Positions 37,573-47,822 are shown, counted from the first letter of the stretch. The stretch: 64,000 bases of DNA from Epibacterium ulvae (GCF_018678075.1 NZ_JAHHIR010000005.1:124001-188000); one strand, 5' to 3'. Notes: a model not told the origin generated them from the letters alone. Program-made: numbers and translations.

Positions 37573-38949
37573 ATGGCAACTGAAATCCTGATGCCCGCCC
37601 TGTCGCCCACGATGGAAGAGGGCACATTGGCCAAATGGTTGGTCAAAGAAGGCGATACTGTAAACTCCGGCGACGTGATGGCGGAGATTGAAACCGACAA
37701 AGCGACGATGGAATTCGAAGCGGTTGACGAGGGCGTTGTTGGCGCCATCCTGATCGCCGAAGGGTCCGAGGGTGTAAAAGTGAACACGCCCATCGCAGTT
37801 CTGGTAGAAGACGGCGAAACCTACGATGCCTCGGCCGCACCTGCGCCTGCGGCGCGCGTAGAAGCACCGGTCGCAGAGGCACCTGCGGTGCCCGCAGCGC
37901 CCGTCGCTGCTGCCGCGGCTCCGGTTGCAGTGGTTGAGCTGACGCCTGACTATCCGGAAGGCACCGAGATGGTCAGCACCACCGTACGCGAAGCCCTGCG
38001 CGACGCGATGGCCGAAGAGATGCGCGGCGACGAAGACGTTTTCCTGATGGGCGAAGAAGTCGCCGAATATCAGGGCGCGTACAAGATCTCGCAAGGGATG
38101 CTGGACGAGTTCGGCCCCAAACGGGTGATCGACACGCCAATCACCGAGCATGGTTTTGCCGGGATCGCTACCGGTGCCGCCTTTGGTGGACTGCGCCCTA
38201 TTGTTGAGTTCATGACGTTCAACTTTGCCATGCAGGCGATCGACCACCTGATCAACTCTGCCGCCAAGACATTGTATATGTCCGGTGGTCAGATGGGTGC
38301 GCCGATGGTCTTTCGTGGTCCAAACGGTGCCGCAGCCCGTGTGGGCGCACAGCACAGCCAGGACTATGCCGCATGGTACATGCAGGTTCCCGGCCTCAAA
38401 GTTGTGATGCCCTACTCTGCAGCGGATGCCAAAGGTCTGATGAAGACCGCCATCCGCGACAACAACCCGGTCATCTTCCTGGAAAACGAGATCCTCTATG
38501 GTAAGTCTTTTGACGTGCCAAAACTGGATGATTTCACCATTCCATTCGGCAAGGCCCGCATCTGGCGCGAAGGCACCGATGTGACCATCGTCTCCTTTGG
38601 CATCGGCATGACTTATGCTCTGGAAGCGGCGGATAAACTGGCCGAAGACGGTATCTCGGCTGAGGTGATCGACCTGCGGACCCTGCGTCCAATGGATCTG
38701 CCCACCGTGATCCAATCGGTCAAGAAAACCAACCGTCTGGTCACCGTCGAAGAAGGCTGGCCGCAGGGTTCTGTCGGCTCCTATATCGCCTCGGAAGTGA
38801 TGCAGCAGGCGTTTGACTATCTGGACGCACCGGTTGTGACCTGCACCGGCAAGGACGTGCCTATGCCCTATGCCGCGAACCTCGAAAAACACGCGCTGAT
38901 CACCACAGACGAAGTGGTCGCAGCGGTGAAACAAGTCACCTATCGGTAA
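37573..38949 (+). CDS. pdhB: pyruvate dehydrogenase E1 component, beta subunit with N-terminal lipoyl domain
   Basis: Residues 1-80 are a lipoyl domain (the modified Lys is in [13 protein letters not shown]), then an Ala/Pro-rich linker (about 85-120), then the E1beta catalytic part ([39 protein letters not shown]). E1beta with its own lipoyl domain is a known feature of alphaproteobacterial PDH. The lipoyl domain is nearly identical to that of pdhC, which suggests recent duplication or gene conversion. GGAGAG lies before the ATG. The 458-residue length fits. Confidence 0.98.
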   Translation: MATEILMPALSPTMEEGTLAKWLVKEGDTVNSGDVMAEIETDKATMEFEAVDEGVVGAILIAEGSEGVKVNTPIAVLVEDGETYDASAAPAPAARVEAPVAEAPAVPAAPVAAAAAPVAVVELTPDYPEGTEMVSTTVREALRDAMAEEMRGDEDVFLMGEEVAEYQGAYKISQGMLDEFGPKRVIDTPITEHGFAGIATGAAFGGLRPIVEFMTFNFAMQAIDHLINSAAKTLYMSGGQMGAPMVFRGPNGAAARVGAQHSQDYAAWYMQVPGLKVVMPYSAADAKGLMKTAIRDNNPVIFLENEILYGKSFDVPKLDDFTIPFGKARIWREGTDVTIVSFGIGMTYALEAADKLAEDGISAEVIDLRTLRPMDLPTVIQSVKKTNRLVTVEEGWPQGSVGSYIASEVMQQAFDYLDAPVVTCTGKDVPMPYAANLEKHALITTDEVVAAVKQVTYR

Positions 38950-38955
38950 AGCTCT

Positions 38956-39114
38956 ATGAAAAAGCGTTGGCTGTTTCTCTTGGTTCCTTGTGTGTTCGGG
39001 GTTGGCTTTGCATCAGCAGAAGTCAAAGACGCGATGCACGGCGCAATGATGAATTCATACATCTCGGACCTAGAGAAACAGGCTGCTCGCTGCTCCGAAA
39101 AGGGAGAAAATTAA
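38956..39114 (+). CDS. small secreted peptide encoded between pdhB and pdhC (52 aa)
   Basis: An ATG seven bases after the pdhB stop opens a 52-codon frame. The peptide begins MKKRWLFLLVPCVFGVGFASA, a good signal peptide, and leaves about 31 residues after cleavage (EVKDAMHGAMMNSYISDLEK then QAARCSEKGEN). Its TAA directly abuts the pdhC ATG (TAAATG), and the pdhC ribosome binding site lies inside its last codons, so the two are translationally coupled. No family is recognised. A secreted peptide inside the pdh operon is unexpected. Confidence 0.65.
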   Translation: MKKRWLFLLVPCVFGVGFASAEVKDAMHGAMMNSYISDLEKQAARCSEKGEN

Positions 39115-40422
39115 ATGCCTATTGAAGTCCTCATGCCCGCCCTCTCTCCAACCATGGAAGAAGGCACCCTGGCGAAATGGCTCGTAAAGGAAGGCGACAC
39201 TGTCGCCTCCGGCGACCTGATTGCCGAGATTGAAACCGACAAAGCCACCATGGAATTCGAAGCCGTGGACGAAGGCACCATCGGCAAGATCCTCGTCGCA
39301 GAAGGCGCGGAAGGGGTGAAAGTAAACACCCTGATCGCGGTCCTTCTGGAAGACGGTGAAAGCGCGGATGACATTGCCGCCGCCGGAACCGCGGCCCCTG
39401 CCGCAGCGGCTGCCGAGGAGGCACCTGTTGCCGCCGAGAAAGCCGCCGCACCGGCAGGTGCAACTCCTGCGCCAGCCGCACCTGCCGCCGCTGATGGCAC
39501 GCGGATCTTTGCGTCGCCTCTGGCGCGTCGCATTGCGGCTGACAAAGGTCTCGACCTCAGCGCAATTGCAGGCTCCGGACCCCGCGGTCGTATCGTCAAA
39601 GCGGATGTTGAAAACGCAACCGCCGCGCCGAAACCAGCTGCTGCGCCCGCCGCTGCTGCACCGGCTCCGGCTGCTGCCGCCGCACCCACCGGCCCCTCGG
39701 CCGAGATGGTTGCCAAGATGTATGCCGATCGCGAGTTTGAGGAAATCAAGCTCGACGGTATGCGCAAAACCATCGCCGCACGTCTCTCTGAGGCCAAACA
39801 GACCATCCCGCATTTCTACCTGCGCCGTGACATCCAACTGGATGCGTTGCTCAAGTTCCGCTCCCAGCTGAACAAACAGCTCGAGGGCCGCGGTGTGAAG
39901 CTCTCGGTCAATGACTTCATCATCAAAGCGCTGGCCAATGCGCTGCAGGCCGTGCCTGCGGCAAATGCGGTCTGGGCCGGTGATCGGGTTCTGCAACTGA
40001 AACCGTCTGATGTGGCCGTCGCGGTCGCCATCGAAGGTGGCCTGTTCACCCCGGTTCTGCAGGACGCGGACATGAAGTCCCTGTCGGCCCTGTCGGTTGA
40101 GATGAAAGATCTGGCCAAACGTGCCCGTGATCGCAAACTGGCGCCCCATGAATACCAGGGCGGCTCCTTCGCGATTTCCAACCTCGGCATGTTTGGCATC
40201 GACAATTTCGACGCCATCGTGAACCCGCCCCACGCCGGTATTCTGGCCGTTGGTGCAGGCGTCAAAAAGCCGGTTGTTGGCGCGGATGGCGAATTGTCCG
40301 TGGCCACCGTCATGAGCGTCACCATGTCCGTTGACCACCGTGTCATCGACGGCGCCGTTGGTGCGGATCTGTTGAAAGCGATTGTCGACAACCTCGAAAA
40401 CCCGATGGTCATGCTGGCGTAA
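39115..40422 (+). CDS. pdhC: dihydrolipoyllysine acetyltransferase (pyruvate dehydrogenase E2)
   Basis: E2 core of the complex: accepts the acetyl group on its lipoyl arm and passes it to CoA. Domains in order: one lipoyl domain (residues 1-80, Lys in [13 protein letters not shown]), Ala/Pro linker, peripheral subunit-binding domain (residues 130-165: [36 protein letters not shown]), second linker, catalytic domain (from about 200) with the active-site [16 protein letters not shown] near the C-terminus. 435 residues. AGGGAG precedes the start, within the preceding small ORF. A terminator follows. Confidence 0.98.
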   Translation: MPIEVLMPALSPTMEEGTLAKWLVKEGDTVASGDLIAEIETDKATMEFEAVDEGTIGKILVAEGAEGVKVNTLIAVLLEDGESADDIAAAGTAAPAAAAAEEAPVAAEKAAAPAGATPAPAAPAAADGTRIFASPLARRIAADKGLDLSAIAGSGPRGRIVKADVENATAAPKPAAAPAAAAPAPAAAAAPTGPSAEMVAKMYADREFEEIKLDGMRKTIAARLSEAKQTIPHFYLRRDIQLDALLKFRSQLNKQLEGRGVKLSVNDFIIKALANALQAVPAANAVWAGDRVLQLKPSDVAVAVAIEGGLFTPVLQDADMKSLSALSVEMKDLAKRARDRKLAPHEYQGGSFAISNLGMFGIDNFDAIVNPPHAGILAVGAGVKKPVVGADGELSVATVMSVTMSVDHRVIDGAVGADLLKAIVDNLENPMVMLA

Positions 40423-40463
40423 AGCCTGCGCGAAATTGTCGCAAACATTCAAAAAACAAAAGT

Positions 40464-40491
40464 AAGGCCGGGCACAGTCCCGGCCTTTTTT
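40464..40491 (+). terminator. rho-independent terminator after pdhC
   Basis: Perfect 9-bp stem (AAGGCCGGG / CCCGGCCTT) with a 6-base loop, followed by a T run. Confidence 0.93.
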
Positions 40492-40670
40492 GTGGCTAAA
40501 CGTGGGGAAAACGCACCTGCCCCCACATTTTCACAAGCCGGGTTTTGGCTTTGTAACGGCCCCATGACAGTCCCTTCAAATTGAATAATGTTTTTATTTT
40601 GGAGTTTAGAAACTCTCAAGCACCGCAAATTTACAAGGGCCGCGGGAACCGAAACACAGCAGAGCGCATT

Positions 40671-42395
40671 ATGAAACCGAAATCCCCTCCTCCACACAAA
40701 CGTCGTCTGTTTCAGTCGATGAATTTTCGCATCGCGATCCTTGTCTCCACCTTCTCGATTATCGTCGCCTTGCCGGTGGCTATATTTGCAGAAATGGAAA
40801 TGATCCGTATTTCGATGACCGCCACCCGCGACATGGAACGCGAACTCACCCAAATGGTCGCCAAAGAAGTCGCCCAACCCGTGCAGCTGGGTTTTTCCGG
40901 CACCGTCGATGACCGCGTCAACTACGTGGCGGAACGTGCCGGCAAAAGCTTTCAATACGCCCGCGTCACCAAATCAAATGGCGTCGTTATGAGCGAGAAA
41001 GGCGACAACACCGCCTTTGACTTTGCCGAACTCGAAGCCATGGAGCAGCGGGTCGCCGGTGATCTGACCCCTTGGATATCCGACGACGGGTTTCGCATGG
41101 TTTTTCCGGTCCTGTCTAAGAAAGGCGCGCTGCGCGGCACGTTGATCATGGTCTGGGATCCGGCTGCGACCTTTGCCGCGCTCAAAGAGGGGTTGATCAA
41201 GGAAACCGTGATTGGCCTCACCCTGCTTTTGGCCTCTTGTACTGTCTGCTTCCTGCTGCTGCGCCGCCTGCTGGGCCGCCCGCTGGAAGAGATTGGCGAC
41301 AGCCTGCGTGCGATCACCGATGGCAATTACAACACGGAACTGGCCGCCAGCCGCCGCAAGGATGAGCTGGGCGAAATCGCCCATCGGGTGCAAAGCCTGC
41401 AGGTCACACTTAAACAGGGCCAGGACGCCGCCCGCGCCCGCGCCGCCGAGCAGAACCAACAAACCAAAGCCGTGGACGAGCTGCGCCAGGGTCTGGCGGC
41501 GCTGGCCAATCAGGACCTCGCCTACCGGATGGAGGCACCGCTGTCGGGCACCTATGAGCCGCTGCGGCAGGATTTCAATTCGGCCCTCGCCGCCATCGCT
41601 CAGATGATGACCCAGGTTCTGGGCACCGCCTCCGGTATCCTCAACCGCACGACCGAGATCCGCCAGGGCTCCGGCGATCTGTCGTCGCGCATTCACAGCC
41701 AATCGGACACGCTCGGCGATATTGCCGAGGGCATGGGACAGCTCACCCAATCGGTGGCAAACGCCGCCGACGGCGCGCGCGATGTGAATGGGATCGTGGG
41801 TGAAGCCGTGCAAGAAGCGCAGCACAATGCCGCCGTGGTCGAACTTGCAGTCTCCGCGATGGAAAGTATTGAGAACAGCGCCAGCCAGATTGCGACCATT
41901 ATTGGCACCATCGATGACATTGCCTTCCAGACAAATCTGCTGGCGCTCAACGCCGGTGTCGAAGCCGCGCGCGCCGGTGAAGCAGGGGCCGGATTTGCGG
42001 TTGTCGCCTCGGAAGTGCGCGCGCTGGCCATGCGCACTTCACACGCCGCGGCCGAGATCAAGACCTTGATCACCGATGCCACCGCCCATATCGAAAACGG
42101 CGTCAGCGAGGTCAACAACACTGGCGCGGTTCTGCAGGATATCATTGCCCGGATGAGTGAGATCTCAACCCGTGTCAGCGCCTCAGCCGAAGGGTTTGTC
42201 AGCGACAGCACCGCACTGCAAGAACTCTCCGGTCGCATCAACGAGTTGGGCGCGCTCAGCCAGCAAAATGATGAGATCGTCTCGCAGAACACCCAATCGG
42301 TCGAGGTTCTGCGCAATGAGGCCGCGCGCCTTGATACGCTGGCCGGAGCGTTTCACCTGCCGGATGGCGCAGACACAGATCTCCGCGCGGCCTGA
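40671..42395 (+). CDS. methyl-accepting chemotaxis protein (574 aa)
   Basis: A membrane chemoreceptor. I start at ATG 40671; the longer frame from 40581 starts with TTG. Membrane helix 1 (about residues 17-38) and helix 2 (about 182-204) bracket a periplasmic sensor of about 140 residues with no recognised domain. A HAMP region follows (RRLLGRPLEEIGDSLRAI), and a second HAMP-like segment precedes the signalling coiled coil. The hairpin tip is IDDIAFQTNLLALNAGVEAA, with Gly in place of the more usual Ala in NAAVEAA. The end lacks a CheR-docking NWETF-type pentapeptide. Ligand unknown. Monocistronic between two terminators. Confidence 0.93.
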   Translation: MKPKSPPPHKRRLFQSMNFRIAILVSTFSIIVALPVAIFAEMEMIRISMTATRDMERELTQMVAKEVAQPVQLGFSGTVDDRVNYVAERAGKSFQYARVTKSNGVVMSEKGDNTAFDFAELEAMEQRVAGDLTPWISDDGFRMVFPVLSKKGALRGTLIMVWDPAATFAALKEGLIKETVIGLTLLLASCTVCFLLLRRLLGRPLEEIGDSLRAITDGNYNTELAASRRKDELGEIAHRVQSLQVTLKQGQDAARARAAEQNQQTKAVDELRQGLAALANQDLAYRMEAPLSGTYEPLRQDFNSALAAIAQMMTQVLGTASGILNRTTEIRQGSGDLSSRIHSQSDTLGDIAEGMGQLTQSVANAADGARDVNGIVGEAVQEAQHNAAVVELAVSAMESIENSASQIATIIGTIDDIAFQTNLLALNAGVEAARAGEAGAGFAVVASEVRALAMRTSHAAAEIKTLITDATAHIENGVSEVNNTGAVLQDIIARMSEISTRVSASAEGFVSDSTALQELSGRINELGALSQQNDEIVSQNTQSVEVLRNEAARLDTLAGAFHLPDGADTDLRAA

Positions 42396-42434
42396 GCCAG
42401 GTCCGCCTAGTGTAAACTGACGCACAAAATGAAA

Positions 42435-42461
42435 AAGCCCCGCGCAAGCGAGGCTTGTTTT
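42435..42461 (+). terminator. terminator after the chemoreceptor gene
   Basis: AAGCCCCGC/GCGAGGCTT stem (one mismatch) with a 4-base loop, then GTTTT. It lies between convergent genes (MCP and cysE) and could serve both. Confidence 0.6.
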
Positions 42462-42491
42462 GCGTAACCTGATCGCCGCAAGGGCGTAAAA

Positions 42492-43310
42492 TCAGCCGCC
42501 AGTACAGTCCGAGCTGACAACATGGTTCATGCTCACCGCTGGCTGACTGCAACCCGCCTCACCGACGATCTTGGCCGGAACGCCGGCCACGGTCTTGCAC
42601 TCAGGCACTTCGGACAGAACCACCGAACCGGCAGCAATGCGCGAACAGTGACCTACTTTGATATTGCCCAGAACCTTGGCCCCAGCACCGATCAACACAC
42701 CGTCGCCGATCTTGGGATGGCGGTCTTCTTCCTCTTTGCCGGTGCCACCCAGAGTGACCGAATGCAGCATCGAGACATTGTCGCCCACCACGGCCGTCTC
42801 ACCGATAACAATCGAATGGGCGTGGTCGATCATAATGCCACGGCCGATTTTTGCCGCCGGGTGAATGTCGACACCAAAGATTTCCGAGATCCGCATCTGG
42901 AAGAAATAGGCCAGGTCATAATCGCCCTTCACCCACAGATGATGCGCCACCCGGTAGGCCTGCACGGCTTGGTAGCCTTTGAAATACAGGACCGGCTGCA
43001 ACAGACGATGACAGGCCGGGTCGCGCTCATAGACTGCGCTCAGGTCTGCACGGGCGGCTTCCACCAGGGCGGGCTCGTCACGGTAGGCCTGGTCGACGAC
43101 TTCCCGCAAGATCACCATTGACATCTCGTTGGAGCACAGCTTGGCCGCAATGCGGTAAGACAGCGCCTTGTTCAATGTGGTGTGGTGCAGGATACAGGCA
43201 TGGATCAAGCCACCCATCAAAGGCTGCTTGCGAACGGCTTCCTCGGCCTCGGCGGTGATCTGATCCCAGACGGGATCAACAGTGCTCAGGGCGGTGCGCG
43301 TTTGGGACAT
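42492..43310 (-). CDS. cysE: serine O-acetyltransferase
   Basis: Acetylates serine with acetyl-CoA in the first step of cysteine synthesis. The N-terminal helical domain (residues 1-150) is followed by the left-handed beta-helix made of hexapeptide repeats (DIHPAAKIGRGIMIDHAHSI, VVGDNVSMLHSVTLGGTG, GVLIGAGAKVLGNIKVGHCS), with the active-site His and Asp in MIDHAHS. The C-terminal tail is long. I start at ATG 43310, which has GGAGAG upstream, rather than 43337. 272 residues. It lies just past the gene transfer agent cluster. Confidence 0.96.
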   Translation of the reverse strand: MSQTRTALSTVDPVWDQITAEAEEAVRKQPLMGGLIHACILHHTTLNKALSYRIAAKLCSNEMSMVILREVVDQAYRDEPALVEAARADLSAVYERDPACHRLLQPVLYFKGYQAVQAYRVAHHLWVKGDYDLAYFFQMRISEIFGVDIHPAAKIGRGIMIDHAHSIVIGETAVVGDNVSMLHSVTLGGTGKEEEDRHPKIGDGVLIGAGAKVLGNIKVGHCSRIAAGSVVLSEVPECKTVAGVPAKIVGEAGCSQPAVSMNHVVSSDCTGG

Positions 43311-43338
43311 CTCGGGCTCTCCTGCTGATGCGCTCATG

Positions 43339-43899
43339 CTAGCGATCTAACCCAAATACTACCAAACGCAATCCCGTGATGCGATCTATTTCACATATTG
43401 ATGGGTCCTTGGGAGATTTTTCTCTTTTCACCTCAAAGGCTTTGAATTTTTGACCGGTCCAAGCGGGAGGGATTTCGCTTTGGGCTTTGCCCAAAGCGAC
43501 CGGCGTGGCGCGCGCCACGCTTGGCCCAACGGCCCCCAAGCAGCTTGTCTGCGACCGGGGGTGGGCGGGAGCGCATGGCGAGATATCTGCGCGCACATCC
43601 GCCGATGTGTGTTGCTGTAAATTCTGTGCCAAAACCGCCAAAACCAATTGTGTCGCGGCAAGGTAGTCCGGGTCATCATAACTCGGCTCATCTGCCAGCT
43701 TGAACCGACGTGCAGCCGCACTGAGGGTGCCATCGCCCCATTTCGGATGCAGCTTGCGGGTTTGATCCACATGAGCGCGGGCCATCGCCGCGCCTGTAAA
43801 AATCTCACCACAACGCGCCCACCACCCGCCGCGATCGGTGGCGAGAAGCGCGCGCGCCACTGCACTGATATCGCCAGGTAGAACCGGACAACGCACCAT
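43339..43899 (-). CDS. DUF7742-like GTA-linked protein, with long C-terminal extension (186 aa)
   Basis: The first 95 residues (VRCPVLPGDISAVARALLAT, KLHPKWGDGTLSAAARR, SYDDPDYLAATQLVLAVL) resemble the small protein commonly encoded after the last tail gene in Rhodobacteraceae gene transfer agent clusters. The start overlaps the stop of the large tail-tip gene (TGATG), so the two are coupled. The last 85 residues have no clear family match and look like read-through of non-coding sequence. A frameshift that removed the usual stop near residue 100 is possible. Function unknown. Confidence 0.7.
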   Translation of the reverse strand: MVRCPVLPGDISAVARALLATDRGGWWARCGEIFTGAAMARAHVDQTRKLHPKWGDGTLSAAARRFKLADEPSYDDPDYLAATQLVLAVLAQNLQQHTSADVRADISPCAPAHPRSQTSCLGAVGPSVARATPVALGKAQSEIPPAWTGQKFKAFEVKREKSPKDPSICEIDRITGLRLVVFGLDR

Positions 43900-46800
43900 C
43901 AGACCAAAGTGATCCGTGCCGTTGCACCAACGCCGACAAATGCAGAGATCTGCGCCGCCTCGACCACATCGCCAGCCGTCGCACCATCGACAACCTGCGC
44001 GGCGACCTCATAAGACCAAAGGGGCGTCGCGACCTCAGCCTCTCTCAGGATCTGATTGCCGCGCAGCAGGCGGATACGATAGGCCTCGCGCTCTTCGCCC
44101 ACGGGCACCTCCGGCAGCTCCCAGTCATCGCCGCCAATGCGGGTGCGCCGGATCCAGCTGAATTCCAAATCCGATCCCAACACCCCACTGCAGCGCAGAT
44201 GCACCGGAGCCAGCGGACGCAGGCCACGCCCCTCAAAGGCCTCGACCACATGCACGTACGATGGATCTTCATATCCCCGCCGGGCCGAGCCAATGCGAAA
44301 ATGGCGCGCGATGCGGCGTTGATCGGGCGACAGTTCAATCTGCCCCGGAACCCCGTCTAATAGCACAACCCGACTGCCCACCGGCCACTCTGACGCCATC
44401 TCGGCCTCGCTCCCCGCCTGCCCGCGCAACCGCCCCCGCAACAGATAGGTCTGCGGCGCGATCAGCTCGGCCTCAGCGAATTGCAGAACCTCCCAGCCCC
44501 CCGGCGTGCCATCGCCAATCGCCAGCACATTTCCCCCGTTCAAGGCGGCAAGCGGGTCAATGCTTTGCACCCCACCGGAAAAGAACCGCACCTGCAGCGC
44601 AGGCCCCAGATCCCAGCGTCCGGGACGGGCGGCGGGCAGGATGCTCTCGGTCTCGCCCACGGTTGAGGCCGCCGCCAACACCTCTTGCAACGCGTAATCA
44701 CTGTCCTGCGCCGCGCCGTATACCGCCACGGATCCGGGCCAAGGCGTGGCGGTGACCGCCAGATGCGGCGCATGTGGCACCTCGTCTCCGCGCAACAGGG
44801 GCAGATCCAGAAACAGCGGCAGCACAGGCACGGGCGGCGCAAAGCGGTTGATGCCCGGCAGATCCTCGGCCACTTGCGCGGGCGCATAGACCTCGGGCGC
44901 GATGCGCACCGCCTCAATCTCTTGCGCGGTGCCGATGGAGACGCGATCGATCCGGTAGAGCCCCGGCGCAGCACTTCCGGCATCCAGATCCAGCACATCC
45001 CCGGCGCCGAGATGCAGCAGCGACGGCGGTAGGCTGAGGGTCACGGTATCGCGCGCCACCCGAGCCTCTGCCAACCAACGTTCGACAGTCTGGCGCGCCT
45101 CGGCCCGGGTCAGCGCCAAGGGCAGCTCATTCTGGCTGACCGCATGGGTTGCCTCATCCGGCAGGACGGCTTCCTCGGACAAAAGCGCATGATCGCCGCC
45201 CCATTCGGAAAACCGCAACCGCACCCTGCCCGTCAGCTCTGCCTCACCATCGCGGCTGTCGGCGCGAACAGGCGTTCCATTCTCACCCAAGGCCATTTGG
45301 TCCTGCAAAACAACTGCGACTCCCTCACCCTGACGGCTGCGAAACTGCAAAACCCCGTCACGTTCAATCGCGTCAAACCCGTGCCGCAGCATCAAGGGTT
45401 GCAGCGCCGCGCGCGCCGGTCCCACATCGCGCAGCCCATAGCCACGCACCACCCCATAAAGATCGCGCGTATCCAGATCCGTCACCCCCGATGCGGTGCA
45501 GATCTCGCGCACCACCTCGGCCAGGGGACGCTGCCCGATACGCCCGTTCAGCCAATGCCCACGTGGGTAATTCTCCCCATCGCCCCAGACATCCACCGCA
45601 TTGGGGAAGGCTGGAAAGGGTCGCGCATCCCAGGCCCAGACAAAGGCGCGGCTCATATCCAGCATTGCGTCGCCATAAATTGCTGAGGTCGGATTATGCT
45701 CGTCGGCGTTCCAATAGGAATACATGGCGCGCAGATATTGGATCTGGATCAGATCATCACGCTGCCCGTTGGAGAATTTGGGCAGCTGACTTTCCGAGCT
45801 TTTAGGATCCAGAAACTTGTTCGGTTGATTGGTGCCCTTGTCGATCGCCGCACAACCAAGTTCGGTGAACCAGATCGGTTTGGACTGTGGCACCCAATCG
45901 GTGGCCGCGGCTTGCCGCACACCGTCGATGCGATTGTGATGGCCGTTTTCCCACCAGCTGCGAATGTCCTTGTAGCGCCAGATCCAGGGTTCGTCATAGG
46001 CACCATCGGTAATGGGCGTGCGGCTTTGCGCCTCTGCTGCCGTGTCGGAATGATAGAACCAATCATAGCCCTCACCCCCGGCAACATTGCTGCGCAGATA
46101 TTCCAGATCATAGATCGACGGCGCGCCCGCTGTGGCATCCAGATGCTGCGAACCCTCTCGCCAATCGGACAGGGGCATGTAATTGTCGATGCCGATAAAG
46201 TCGATCTCAGGATGGGCCCAAAGCGGGTCCAGGTGGAAACACCGGTCGCCCTCGGGGCTGGTATAGCCCCAGTATTCGCTCCAATCGGCGGCATAGCCCA
46301 GTTTGACATCCGCGCCGAGCAGGCTGCGCACATCCGCCACCAGATCGCGCAAGGCATCGACAAAGGGAAAGCCCGCAGCGCCCCGGATCTGGGTCAACGC
46401 CCGCAGTTCCGAGCCGATGCAGAAACTGTCCACCCCGCCAGCCGCCGCACAGAGCGCTGCGTAATGCAGGATAAACCGGCTAAAGCTCCACTCAGCAGGG
46501 CCGGTGTATGTGACCTCTCCGTCGCCAATGGTGAAATCACTGGCCCGCACGGTGCCGACAAAGGCTGCAACTTCAGCATCGGCCTGCGCCGTATGATCGG
46601 GCGAGCCCGCACGACCCGGTGCCACCGACAGGGTGATCCGCCCACGCCAGGGCAAATGCGCCTGGGTGTCAGCGTCACTCCAGGGATCGGGCAGCGGGTT
46701 GCCAAGGGTCTGATCCATCAGGATAAACGGATAAAACATCACCGCCTTGCCCTGCCCGTTCAGATGGCGGATCGCCTCGACCACCGCCGCATCAGCCGGG

Positions 46801-47819
46801 GTGCCGCCATAGATCGGTCGACCGCCGGCCTGTCCAATCACCGGTGCCGCCGCACGCATCATGCCCGACACCGACCAGGCCATGGAGCCGTCGACGTCAC
46901 CTTGTTCCACCTTCGGCTCCAGACGACAGTCCGCACAACGCAGATCGCCGCCAAACCAACTGACCACCAGCGACACCGCATTGCACTGCGGCAGCTCTGC
47001 CGAAAGCGACGCGATTGAGGTCACAAGGTCGGTTTCCCCACTGTGAGAATGGCTGTTCACCGCCGCGTTTTCCCCGGCGGAATGTTGCAACCACACAGGT
47101 GAGGTCGCCAGCGCATATTCCCCGGTGCCCGGCACCAGTGCGACGCCCTGCACCAGTTGTGGCAGGTCCATATCAAAGGTTTCGCTGTCCCGTTGCGCGG
47201 CGCGCACCACCTCAAACGAGAACTGAGGGACGCGATTGCCGAACCGTTCCAGCTGCAGATCTTCAATCACCACATAGGCGGTGCCGCGATAGGCGGGCAC
47301 TTGGTCTGCGCCCTCGACCGCCTCGATCAGCGGATCGGGCAGTTGGTCGCGGCTGCCGGGATACCAGCGCAGGTTCAGATCTTTGGGCGCAACCTCTTCG
47401 CCGTCGGCCCAGACGCGGGGGATGTCCAGCACCTCCCCCTCGCAGACTGCGATCGCCAGCGACACCGCATAGCTGTATTGGGTGACCGTTGGCTGTTTTG
47501 GCGCGCCTTTGCCGCTGCCGCCGCCGCTGGTGGTTGTGGTCTCCACAAAATCCGAGGCCCAGATCACCTGCCCGCCAACCCGCATCCGCCCATGCACATT
47601 TGAGATCGGGGTGCCCTCGCTCGCCTCGCTCAGGCGAAAGCGATCAACGCGGCCGGTTTCCACCGCCGCGCCGCCCCGCCCCAACAGGCGTTCGTCAATG
47701 GCCCGCCCAAGGGTTGCGCCCACCGCGCGGCCAATTACAGCCGTCGACAGGCCCAGAACCATGCCACCTGCCGCACCACCAATGGCCGCACCCGCCGCCG
47801 AAAGAAGGATCGTCGCCAT
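43899..47819 (-). CDS. gene transfer agent tail-tip/baseplate multidomain protein (orfg15-like, 1306 aa)
   Basis: The largest protein of the cluster, about 1300 residues as in RcGTA orfg15, where it forms the host-contacting tail tip. The N-terminus is hydrophobic and Gly-rich (residues 3-37). A central glycoside-hydrolase-like TIM barrel is visible (IGIDNYMPLSDWREG, WFTELGCAAIDKG, RAFVWAWDARPFPAFP). The remainder is phage tail-protein-like (hub and beta-sandwich modules). In this strand order it is the last large structural gene, starting 4 bases after the NlpC/P60 peptidase gene. Intact. Confidence 0.93.
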   Translation of the reverse strand: MATILLSAAGAAIGGAAGGMVLGLSTAVIGRAVGATLGRAIDERLLGRGGAAVETGRVDRFRLSEASEGTPISNVHGRMRVGGQVIWASDFVETTTTSGGGSGKGAPKQPTVTQYSYAVSLAIAVCEGEVLDIPRVWADGEEVAPKDLNLRWYPGSRDQLPDPLIEAVEGADQVPAYRGTAYVVIEDLQLERFGNRVPQFSFEVVRAAQRDSETFDMDLPQLVQGVALVPGTGEYALATSPVWLQHSAGENAAVNSHSHSGETDLVTSIASLSAELPQCNAVSLVVSWFGGDLRCADCRLEPKVEQGDVDGSMAWSVSGMMRAAAPVIGQAGGRPIYGGTPADAAVVEAIRHLNGQGKAVMFYPFILMDQTLGNPLPDPWSDADTQAHLPWRGRITLSVAPGRAGSPDHTAQADAEVAAFVGTVRASDFTIGDGEVTYTGPAEWSFSRFILHYAALCAAAGGVDSFCIGSELRALTQIRGAAGFPFVDALRDLVADVRSLLGADVKLGYAADWSEYWGYTSPEGDRCFHLDPLWAHPEIDFIGIDNYMPLSDWREGSQHLDATAGAPSIYDLEYLRSNVAGGEGYDWFYHSDTAAEAQSRTPITDGAYDEPWIWRYKDIRSWWENGHHNRIDGVRQAAATDWVPQSKPIWFTELGCAAIDKGTNQPNKFLDPKSSESQLPKFSNGQRDDLIQIQYLRAMYSYWNADEHNPTSAIYGDAMLDMSRAFVWAWDARPFPAFPNAVDVWGDGENYPRGHWLNGRIGQRPLAEVVREICTASGVTDLDTRDLYGVVRGYGLRDVGPARAALQPLMLRHGFDAIERDGVLQFRSRQGEGVAVVLQDQMALGENGTPVRADSRDGEAELTGRVRLRFSEWGGDHALLSEEAVLPDEATHAVSQNELPLALTRAEARQTVERWLAEARVARDTVTLSLPPSLLHLGAGDVLDLDAGSAAPGLYRIDRVSIGTAQEIEAVRIAPEVYAPAQVAEDLPGINRFAPPVPVLPLFLDLPLLRGDEVPHAPHLAVTATPWPGSVAVYGAAQDSDYALQEVLAAASTVGETESILPAARPGRWDLGPALQVRFFSGGVQSIDPLAALNGGNVLAIGDGTPGGWEVLQFAEAELIAPQTYLLRGRLRGQAGSEAEMASEWPVGSRVVLLDGVPGQIELSPDQRRIARHFRIGSARRGYEDPSYVHVVEAFEGRGLRPLAPVHLRCSGVLGSDLEFSWIRRTRIGGDDWELPEVPVGEEREAYRIRLLRGNQILREAEVATPLWSYEVAAQVVDGATAGDVVEAAQISAFVGVGATARITLV

Positions 47820-47822
47820 CTG

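Noticed and set aside
37549-40452. Long minus-strand ORFs (about 460 codons each) opposite pdhB and pdhC
   Set aside because: They are antisense shadows of GC-rich coding sequence; their translations are rich in His/Gly/Arg with no domains, while the plus-strand frames are unmistakable enzymes.
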